In this document: positions 8,183 to 15,700 of the stretch, in pieces | Layout of the letters: each line of letters opens with the position of its first letter | How positions within the stretch are numbered: position 1 is the first letter of the stretch | DNA from: Pseudogulbenkiania sp. | Lineage (GTDB): Bacteria; Pseudomonadota; Gammaproteobacteria; Burkholderiales; Chromobacteriaceae | DNA length: 34,284 nucleotides | Assembly: GCA_018260425.1 (NCBI GenBank) | Contig: JAGLBD010000038.1 | Span: 2,901 to 37,184 of the forward strand | Direction: 5' to 3' | Notes under the pieces: model-generated | Told to the model about the DNA's origin: nothing | Database searches by the model: none | The model's input: only the letters and a program-made list of their open reading frames with translations | Program-made: the position numbers and the translations under genes

Positions 8183-9535
8183 TCAAGCCGGTACCAGCAC
8201 CACGGTCCCGACGATCACCACTACCAGGCCGACGGCAATCGGCACTGACGTGCGTTTGACGATTTCAAAGGGGGAGAGCTCGGCCATGCCCGAACAGGCC
8301 ACTACCACGCCGGCCACCGGTGACACGGTGCGTCCGAGATTGGATGCTTGCAGCATCGGAATGGCCAGAAAGGCGGGATTGATGCCGGCATGGCTGGCCA
8401 GCTTGGGGATCAGTTCGACAAAAGCATAGAAAGGGGCATTGCCCGAACCAGTGGTAATGGCCGCCAGGGTAGTGATCGTGACCAATACCAGCATGAGGAC
8501 AAACGCCCCGGCACTGGCGCTTTGCGCCATGCCGATCAGGGTGGCGATGAAACCGACGCAGGACAGCCCCTGTGCAAATACGCCGGCGCCGACCAGCAAC
8601 ATGACGACACTGCTGAAGCAATCCCCCATGGCCTTGTAGGCCACGTCGAGCCCGGCGAATACCTCGCGGGCATTGCGGGTGCGCAGCAGTTCGAGGGCCG
8701 CCGCCAGCAGCAGGCAAATCACCAGCACCGTGACAATCGACAGTTTGGGGGCCAGCATGCCATCGAACAGCAACACGCCGGCAATCGGCAGGAAGGGCAG
8801 CAGAACATAGCCGACCGGTGCGCTGGTGGTGATTTCCGTAGCGTCTTCAGCGCCGGCGGCAAATCCGGCCCGGCGGTCGAGAAAGCGCTGCCAGACGACG
8901 TGGGTGAGGCCCATGGCCAAAATGGCGGCAATGGAAATCGGCAGGGTGGTGTGAAAGGCGAAGTTAATCAAGGGCATGCCGGAGGCTTCGGCGGCCAGCA
9001 CCACGTCACCGGAGGTCGGCGAGAGAATCACCGCGGCCGGCGAGGCGCAGATGGCCGCCGCGGCACCCCGGCTGATGCCCATATTCACCATCAACGGAAA
9101 CAGGGTCGCCATCAATAGTACGCCAAGACCGGTTGCCGAGGAGACCGCCAGCGACATCACGCACGCCACCAGATAGGTCGCCAGCATCAACAGGTAGGGG
9201 GAGCGGATGGCCTTGAGAGGCCGGGCGGCCAGCTTGACCACCATATCGTTTGCCCCGATCCGGGTCATATAGGCAGCGAAACCGACCAGCATCATGATCA
9301 TCATGCCCAGATCGGCCGCGCGACTGGCCAGCAGATAACTGACGAATTCCGGAATGTCACTGATCAGACTGCCGGTGCCGTGCACTTTGGCCGGCAAGAC
9401 CGGGTGGCCCATCAGGGCCGCGATGGCCAGCAGCACCAAGCCGCCCACCAACAAGACGCTGGTCGCCGAGTAGCCTTTGAAAATCAGGCGACCGACCATG
9501 ACTGTGATGATGCCGCCAGCGAGAAGTTCCAACAT
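8183..9535 (-). CDS. dcuC: DcuC-type C4-dicarboxylate carrier
   Basis: Inner-membrane carrier of the DcuC family, which in enteric bacteria exports succinate or exchanges C4-dicarboxylates, mainly without oxygen. The 450-residue protein is almost entirely hydrophobic helices and carries family-typical stretches such as ASPAAVILSPTSGDVVLAAE (about 165-185) and, near the C-terminus, TTGSGNAPFYAFVELIPKLA and NLGRTVSPVAGVV. Length is close to the 461 residues of the E. coli protein. GAGG lies about 7 bases before the ATG. It precedes the TonB receptor on the same strand by 190 bases, so joint transcription is possible but not needed. No convincing FNR site was found upstream. Anaerobic role is from family knowledge. 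Confidence 0.85.
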   Translation of the reverse strand: MLELLAGGIITVMVGRLIFKGYSATSVLLVGGLVLLAIAALMGHPVLPAKVHGTGSLISDIPEFVSYLLASRAADLGMMIMMLVGFAAYMTRIGANDMVVKLAARPLKAIRSPYLLMLATYLVACVMSLAVSSATGLGVLLMATLFPLMVNMGISRGAAAAICASPAAVILSPTSGDVVLAAEASGMPLINFAFHTTLPISIAAILAMGLTHVVWQRFLDRRAGFAAGAEDATEITTSAPVGYVLLPFLPIAGVLLFDGMLAPKLSIVTVLVICLLLAAALELLRTRNAREVFAGLDVAYKAMGDCFSSVVMLLVGAGVFAQGLSCVGFIATLIGMAQSASAGAFVLMLVLVTITTLAAITTGSGNAPFYAFVELIPKLASHAGINPAFLAIPMLQASNLGRTVSPVAGVVVACSGMAELSPFEIVKRTSVPIAVGLVVVIVGTVVLVPA

Positions 9536-9674
9536 GATCGCCTCACGTAAATAAGAGTTTGATTATTTTATGATGACCATTGTAGAAAAAGTCGCTAAAC
9601 AGCATACGGTGTTACATCAATAAATCGCATAATGCCATTTGTGTATGGAAACGGGCGTGTAAAACGAGTCGCTG

Positions 9675-9716
9675 CTGTTGCGTCCTGCGGCTCATGCACC
9701 GCAGCATCGGCAACAG
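9675..9716. repeat. Two-tier hairpin in the dcuC-acetyltransferase gap
   Basis: The 279-base divergent gap 9536-9814 holds the promoters of both neighbours. Within it, CTGTTGC (9675-9681) pairs with GCAACAG (9710-9716) and, inside, CTGCGG (9685-9690) pairs with CCGCAG (9699-9704). No T run follows. It may be a leader structure of the acetyltransferase transcript; nothing else is recognisable there. Confidence 0.4.
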
Positions 9717-9814
9717 AAACCTGCCTGCGGATTGACACTGTATGGCGAAGTGACTGAACATCGTCAGGACAGCAAGGTCAAGGTTTTCCGACTTTGCGCA
9801 CCGACCGGAGCACC

Positions 9815-10444
9815 ATGCTTTCTGCCACCGAAGATCTTGTCCTTCGCCACCCGACGCTTGACGATGTCGCTGCCCTGGCACGTTTCGAGCGGGAAAACCG
9901 TGCTCAATTCGAGCAATGGATCACTGCGCGTGGTCAGTATGGTTATGTAGAAACCGCCGTCAGGAATTCAATCCTAGCCGCCATGCAGGCGCGCGAGCGT
10001 GATCAGGCCTATTCATGGCTGGTGTGGCAGGGCGAGTGCATCGCCGGACGTGTCAATCTGACGGCGGTGACCCGTGCCTATTTCAATCGGGCGGTGCTGG
10101 GTTACCGGATCGGTCAGGCCTTTCAGGGACGCGGTATCGCGACGAAGGCGATTGGCCAGGTACTGGAAATCGCGTTCGATACCTTGGGTCTATGGCGCAT
10201 CGAAGCCAATGTGCGCGCCGGTAACCTGGCGTCGGTGCGGGTGTTGGAGCACAACGGCTTCAAAGCGTACGGACAGAGCAGAGACAGTTTCCATTTGGCG
10301 GGACGTTGGTTTGATCTGCTCCATTTCGAATGCCACTCGCCGCGCGGTCCCTCGCTGCAACGTCCCGGGTTGCGCCGGGAAAAGGCCGGGTCTTTCGACC
10401 CGGAGGGTGTCGGACCGGTTTCCCCTACAGCGAATAGGGTATAA
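9815..10444 (+). CDS. GNAT-family N-acetyltransferase, RimJ/RimL-like
   Basis: Acetyl-CoA-dependent N-acetyltransferase resembling enzymes that modify ribosomal-protein N-termini. Visible are LVLRHPTLDDVAALARFE at the N-terminus, the acetyl-CoA loop QGRGIATKAIGQVLEIAF (motif A, about residues 105-125) and the motif B tail NVRAGNLASVRVLEHNGF. GGAG lies 5 bases before the ATG at 9815; an in-frame TTG at 9794 is less likely. After the domain ends (about residue 175) comes a 35-residue Pro/Arg/Gly-rich tail encoded over a 7-bp hairpin (10386-10403), so the tail may have arisen by loss of an earlier stop. Its end overlaps the -10 box of the next gene. True substrate unknown. Confidence 0.85.
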   Translation: MLSATEDLVLRHPTLDDVAALARFERENRAQFEQWITARGQYGYVETAVRNSILAAMQARERDQAYSWLVWQGECIAGRVNLTAVTRAYFNRAVLGYRIGQAFQGRGIATKAIGQVLEIAFDTLGLWRIEANVRAGNLASVRVLEHNGFKAYGQSRDSFHLAGRWFDLLHFECHSPRGPSLQRPGLRREKAGSFDPEGVGPVSPTANRV

Positions 10445-10445
10445 T
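10440..10445 (+). promoter_or_regulatory. Perfect TATAAT -10 box for the PhnA/YjdM gene
   Basis: TATAAT overlaps the stop codon of the acetyltransferase and lies 33 bases before the PhnA-like start. The -35 region (around 10417-10422) is poor, so another activator or a weak promoter is possible. Confidence 0.6.
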
Positions 10446-10478
10446 GCCGCACTTTTTTATTTTGCATTGGATACAACC

Positions 10479-10814
10479 ATGTCGACGATTCCCGCCTGCC
10501 CGCAATGTGCAATGGAAAATACCTACCCGGATGGCGACAACTTCGTGTGTGCCGATTGTGGCCACGAATGGTCGATGGCCGGTGAAACCGCCGAAGAAGA
10601 GTCCCGCGTGGTCAAAGATGCCAACGGCACCGTGCTGCAAGACGGTGACTCGGTGGTGCTCATCAAGGATCTGAAGGTCAAAGGCACCTCCATCACCCTG
10701 AAAATGGGCAGCAAGGCCAAGAGTATTCGTCTGGTGGATGGCGACCATGAAGTGGATTGCCGCCTGGATACCGGCAGCTTTATGCTCAAGGCGTGCTACC
10801 TGAAGAAAGTCTAA
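10479..10814 (+). CDS. yjdM: PhnA/YjdM-family zinc-ribbon protein
   Basis: Small cytoplasmic protein of the PhnA (YjdM) family, 111 residues, the usual length. The N-terminus carries a zinc ribbon with two Cys pairs (CPQC and CADCG, residues about 7-10 and 24-28) and the C-terminal PhnA domain includes DGDSVVLIKDLKVKG and a closing DTGSFMLKACYLKKV. Although once tied to alkylphosphonate use, the gene is not part of the C-P lyase machinery and its biochemical role is unsettled. No phosphonate genes are nearby. Expressed from its own -10 box and followed by a hairpin terminator, so monocistronic. Confidence 0.92.
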   Translation: MSTIPACPQCAMENTYPDGDNFVCADCGHEWSMAGETAEEESRVVKDANGTVLQDGDSVVLIKDLKVKGTSITLKMGSKAKSIRLVDGDHEVDCRLDTGSFMLKACYLKKV

Positions 10815-10821
10815 TGAGGAA

Positions 10822-10853
10822 CGCCAGACCGTTGTCGATAACCCGGTCTGGCG
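10822..10853 (+). terminator. Hairpin terminator after the PhnA/YjdM gene
   Basis: Perfect 10-bp stem CGCCAGACCG / CGGTCTGGCG (10822-10831, 10844-10853) with a 12-base loop, followed by a short T-containing tract. It begins 8 bases after the stop. Confidence 0.7.
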
Positions 10854-10905
10854 ACCCCGTTTCTGTGTAAGAAAACTTACCTAAAGCTGACCTTTTGGTT
10901 GTTTG

Positions 10906-10953
10906 ACAGTAGGGGCTCCCCGCCTTAGCGTGACCCCACGTTTCCCCTACTGT
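10906..10953 (+). promoter_or_regulatory. Long-range inverted repeat just before the tpsB start
   Basis: ACAGTAGGGG (10906-10915) and CCCCTACTGT (10944-10953) are perfect complements separated by 28 bases; the right arm ends 8 bases before the tpsB ATG. The left arm overlaps a TTGACA (10903-10908). No ribosome site is visible between the arm and the ATG. Could be an operator pair or a stem that limits translation initiation. Confidence 0.5.
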
Positions 10954-10961
10954 TGACCGCC

Positions 10962-12632
10962 ATGACACCTCTTTCGTCGCGTTGCAGAGCGTTGCTCGGG
11001 GTATGCTGGCTTGGCCAGTCACTGGCCCAAACCTTACCGATCGAGAGCGATGCCCGCCGATTGCTGCAAGATGACAGCCGTCGCGTCGATAGCCTGATCG
11101 ATGATCAGCGCCGGATGCCGCGTGGCCGAACACCCCCGGTCGCCCCCCAGGACTCCGCTCGCCATCCCACCGGTTTTGCCGGACGCTGTCTGCCCGTCAC
11201 CGGCTTGCGGCTGAGTGGCATCGCCTTGCTGGCGCACAGCGAGATCCCGCCCTTGTCTGCCGCCGCCGGGTGTTTGCCGGGCGACGAGGTCAATCGCTTC
11301 ATTCGTGCCTTGACGGCGCGTTATATCGAGCGGGGTTATCTGCTGGCCCGGGTGGTGCCGGATAAAGTCGTTGCCGGCGGCGTACTGAGCTTGCGGGTCG
11401 AAGAGGGGCATCTTGAAGCCATCGAGAGCCAGGATTCCCGTTTGAATCCGGCCACCCTGTTTCCGGGACACCTGGGGCGTCCGCTCAATATTCACGATCT
11501 GGATCAGGGCATGGATCAGGCCGACCGGCTCGGTGTCGGAGCGGCAACGCTGGCGATCCTGCCGGGCACGACGGCAGGAGGCTCCCGGCTGCGGCTGTCC
11601 ATGCCGGCCGGGCCACGCTGGCAGGCGGGCCTGTCGCTGGACAATAGCGGGCGCGACAGCACCGGTCGCTGGCTGGCTGGTCTGCAAGCCTCCGTCATCA
11701 GTCCGCTGGGGCTGTCCGATTATCTGAACCTCTCCGTCCGGGAGAATCTTGACCGGCGCGCCAGCCGTCACAGCCGCAGTCAATCACTGTTTTATTCGCT
11801 GCCTTACGGCTATTGGACCGGGAGTGTCTTTTTAAGTCACTCCAGTTATCTGAATCCTCTCAAACTGCAAAGCCGTGTGCTGCCCCTGAGTGGCAGCGTC
11901 ATGCAGGGGGGCGCGCGTCTGGAACGGGTGGTCGATCGGGATGCGGCATCGGTCACGTCCGCCAGTGTGCAATTCACCCACAAACGTAGCCGCAACGCGG
12001 CGGGCGGGGCGTTGCTGGAAGTCAGCAGCCCGACCTTGAGCGAGGCCGGATTTGCCGTGACCCGCTTGCAGGTAGTGCCGCGCGGCAACCTCACGTTGAC
12101 CCTCGGCGTCGATCAGGGCTTGGGCTGGTTTGGGGCCGATCGTGATGATCAGCGCCCGGATCCCGGACTGCCGACGGCCCGTTTTCGTAAATTCCGTGCC
12201 GATCTTCTGGCGAACCAGGGCTTCGGCATGGCCGGCGGGGTCATGGCATGGCAAGGCGTGTTGGGCGCTCAGGCCAGCCACGCGGTACTTCCGGGTGTGG
12301 AAATGCTGGATATTGCCGACAGCAGTGCGGTGCGGGGATTTCGTGCCAACTCGCTGGCGGCGGCAACCGGTGGCTACTGGCGCAATACATTCAGTGCAAG
12401 GTGGGTCACGGGCACGGTGACATGGCAGCCCCGCATCGCACTGGATGCCGGTCGTGTCCTGAGCCGGGACGATGTCCCGCGCTGGCGTACTCTGGCGGGA
12501 GCCGGTATCGGGGTATCGCTGGGCTGGAGGCCTTGGTCGCTTGATCTGGATTACGCACGTCCCCTGCATCGTCCTGCCGGTTTTCGTGCCGAGTCCCATA
12601 CGGTTCTGGCGCGTCTTTCCTGCCAGTTCTAA
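10962..12632 (+). CDS. TpsB outer-membrane transporter of two-partner secretion (ShlB/FhaC/HecB family)
   Basis: Omp85-superfamily barrel that carries the TpsA exoprotein across the outer membrane. The 556-residue protein has a signal peptide (ending LAQ near residue 22), an N-terminal basic helix region, two POTRA domains (about 65-205, the first beginning RCLPVTGLRLSGIALL and the second EEGHLEAIESQDSR), then a 16-strand-type barrel containing the VRGF signature of the L6 loop (SSAVRGFRANSLAAATGG) and a terminal Phe. Length matches the family. The ATG at 10962 lies 6 bases inside an earlier TTG. The cognate TpsA follows 109 bases downstream, so the two form a tps locus. Confidence 0.93.
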   Translation: MTPLSSRCRALLGVCWLGQSLAQTLPIESDARRLLQDDSRRVDSLIDDQRRMPRGRTPPVAPQDSARHPTGFAGRCLPVTGLRLSGIALLAHSEIPPLSAAAGCLPGDEVNRFIRALTARYIERGYLLARVVPDKVVAGGVLSLRVEEGHLEAIESQDSRLNPATLFPGHLGRPLNIHDLDQGMDQADRLGVGAATLAILPGTTAGGSRLRLSMPAGPRWQAGLSLDNSGRDSTGRWLAGLQASVISPLGLSDYLNLSVRENLDRRASRHSRSQSLFYSLPYGYWTGSVFLSHSSYLNPLKLQSRVLPLSGSVMQGGARLERVVDRDAASVTSASVQFTHKRSRNAAGGALLEVSSPTLSEAGFAVTRLQVVPRGNLTLTLGVDQGLGWFGADRDDQRPDPGLPTARFRKFRADLLANQGFGMAGGVMAWQGVLGAQASHAVLPGVEMLDIADSSAVRGFRANSLAAATGGYWRNTFSARWVTGTVTWQPRIALDAGRVLSRDDVPRWRTLAGAGIGVSLGWRPWSLDLDYARPLHRPAGFRAESHTVLARLSCQF

Positions 12633-12741
12633 CCCCTGTCCTCGGGGCCACTTGTTTGAATTCACACGGTATATTAGTTTCGTTTTGGTATGAATATGTA
12701 ATTATTAACAAAAACATAATACATTAAGAGGGAAATGCGAA
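12633..12741 (+). promoter_or_regulatory. AT-rich spacer and ribosome site of tpsA
   Basis: The 109-base gap changes abruptly to very AT-rich DNA (about 12655-12725), with TATATT and several TAAT-type -10 candidates, then AAGAGGGA 8 bases before the tpsA ATG. It could carry a separate tpsA promoter or be a target of H-NS-like silencing; there is no T-run terminator after tpsB. Confidence 0.45.
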
Positions 12742-15700
12742 ATGACTCTGCATAAGAAATATTGTCTCACCGGGGCCGGGAAACTGGCTGCCGTTGTCAC
12801 TCTGGCGTTCCTGCTTGGCGAAATAGCCCGCGCAGACGGCATTGCCGCGGCGGAAGGAGGGGCTGCGCCGCGTATCGGGTCGGCCCCCGGCGGTGCTACG
12901 GTCATCGATATCGTTGCGCCCAGCCAGTCCGGGCTGTCGCACAACCGTTATCGGGATTTCAACGTCGACAAGAATGGCGTGGTATTCAATAACTCGTTGA
13001 ATGGTGGGGATTCGGTGTTGGCCGGTAGTCTGGCAGGCAACCGGCAGTTGGCGGGGAGAGAGGCCAACATCATTCTCAACGAAGTGGTGAGCCGCAATCC
13101 TTCTTTGTTGCTGGGGCGACAGGAAGTGCTCGGACATGCCGCCGATTACGTGTTGGCTAATCCCAATGGAATCAGTTGTTCCGGTTGCGGCTTTATCAAT
13201 ACCCCCAGGGTTTCGTTGTTGGTGGGCACCCCGTTAGTCGAGAATGGCTCGTTGCAGGGGCTGGTGTCGGCCAACAATCGCAACAGTTTGCAGGTGAATG
13301 GCATCCGCGGCATGGAAGTGCTTGATCTGATCGCTCCGCGCATCGAAACCGCCGGGGAGGTCGCGGCGACACGGGCCATCAACGCATTCAGCGGGTCAAA
13401 TAGTATCGATTATGTAACAGGTGCAATTGTGGCGTCCAGTGCCGTGCCGGAAGGCACCGGATCGCTGGACAGTGTGTTTCTGGGGGGGATGCAGGCCGGG
13501 CGTATTTCCCTGATTGCTACCACGGCGGGGGCCGGCATCAATCTGTCCGGCGAGGTGAGGGCGAAAGAGGACATACGGGTGGCCAGCGCGGGAGAGGTCG
13601 TGCTGGAGGGCGCGGCACTCAGCGGACGCTCCATCGACATCAAAGGGAGCTCGGTGGCAAGCCGTGCCCGGCTGGAGTCGGAGAGTCACGTCGATGAAAA
13701 CAAAACGGAAAGCTGGTTCATCTGGAAGACCGGTGAAACGCGCCAGGTGGATATGGTCACCAAAGAAGCTGCCCGTCATACGCTACTGGACGCCGATCAG
13801 GTCGGCATTGTTGCCAGTGGAGAGGCGCATCTGGCCGGAACGGATATTCAGGGCGGTGCCGTGACTATCCGGGGTGCGACCGTTCGCTTCTCCGGGCAAC
13901 TGACCAAACAGTCCAACGAAAGCGCCTCGACGGCATGGCTGAACTCCTGGGAGCGTAACCGCACGTCGGGAGAGCGTTCCGAGCAGCAGCACGGTGTCCG
14001 GATTGACGCCGCACGGAGCATGTCGCTCGACGCGGGCGCCGGCGACATGGTGCTGCAGGGCGCACGGCTAGAGTCTGCCGGCGTGATCCGCATCAGCGCC
14101 AGTGGTGCCATTGGTCTGGAGGCCTTGCGCGAGACCACCAGCCGCTATGAGCGAGGCAATGGCAAGAACGACGGACCGGGGCTGGAAACCGGGAGCTGGT
14201 CGACCGGGTCGAGCCGGGAGCGGCTCGAGAAAACCCTGATTGCCGGCGCAGGTGGCGTGGGAGTCAGCGCCGGGGCCGGTATCACCAGCCGGGCTGCCGA
14301 GATCAGCAGTCGGGAGGGGGACGTGCTGCTGGCGGCAAAGTCGACACTGACGCTGGACCGCATCGCAACGCTTTCCACGGTATCCCGCCTCGATGACCAC
14401 TCGAACTGGGGGGGGCTGGCGGGTGGCCTCAATAGCGAGACCTCCGATCTTCACACGGAAAATACCGGCAGTCGTATTCAGGCCGGCGGCCGGATCATGC
14501 TGAATGGCGATGAAGGCATACGTATTACCGCCAGCAAGGTGGCCAGCAAGGGCGGGAGTCAGGCGCGTACCGTCACCGGCGGGGTGGTGATCGATGCGGC
14601 TCTTGACCAGACCGTCAGTCATATCGATGAAAACGACCGGACCGTATTCAATATCAGCCGGTATACCGATCACAACGATAGCCGCAAACAACAGTCGGTC
14701 GGGTCCGAATTGGTGTCCGAGGTGGATCTGACCGTCCATTCCGCCAAAGACCTCGCGGTCGAGGGCAGCATGCTCAAGGCCGCCGGGCGGCTCGGGCTGG
14801 AGGCGGTCGGCGCGATTCGTATCGGCAGTAGCGTGCAGCAGTACGACGAGCGGGGTGTTTCGAGCGAACTGGCCTTCCGCGGGGTGGGCGAAGAATCGTC
14901 CCCCGAGCAATACCGGGGGGGCTTCAGGCTTGAACAGACCACGACCGGTATCGAGCGCCGTGGCCATGACAGTGTCGGCTCCGACGTCGCTGGCGGTTCG
15001 GTGGAGATCAAAGCCGTCGGAAGCGTGGCGGTGCAAGGGGCTCGCATCAAGTCGCGCGACCGGCTGGATGTCAGCGGCCAGTCTGTGGCGGTAACGGCGC
15101 AGCAGGACAGCGAGCAGCGCAGCGACAGCCTGCAGGTGGCGGGTGGGGGCATGTATGTGACGGCCGGCGCTGAAAAAACCGGCCTGGGTCTCGAGATTGG
15201 CATGCAGAATCGCAATACCACGACGGACAGCCGTAAGGCACGGGTGAGCTCGCTGGAGGCCGGCGGAGCGCTCTCGGTGATAGCGGGAGGCGGACACGGT
15301 GAGATGCGCAACGAAGGGAGTGTCATCAAGGCGACCGGCACGGTGTCGGTGGTGGCTGGCACGATCGACAATCAGGCGGCCATCAGCCAGGTCAACACCA
15401 CCACCGATACCAGCGGTCTTTCGGGCGATCTCGGACTGAATGTTGATTACAGCGGCATCACCCGTCCCCTGGAAAAGGCCGGCAGGTCAATGGGGCAGGG
15501 CAATGTGGTGACATCGCTTCAGCAGGCGCTGGGCATGACCCCGATCAGCCTCGGCGGGGACCTGCTGGTGGCGGGGTCCAGCGCGACGAACAGTACCGGG
15601 AGCCGCAGCGCCGAGGCTAGCCGTGTGTCGGGAGGTTCGGTCGCCATCACGGCCAATGGGGCACTGAGTGATCAGGGAACCCGCTATCAGGCCGACAAGG

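Noticed and set aside
9536-9620. FNR site before dcuC (TTGAT-like half sites)
   Set aside because: Only half sites occur; no TTGAT-N4-ATCAA with an acceptable second half.
14068-15297. 409-codon open frame on the minus strand inside tpsA
   Set aside because: It is the antisense shadow of a GC-rich, clearly coding gene, with no ribosome site and His/Arg/Ala-rich low-meaning sequence. The same applies to 15790-16746 on the minus strand.
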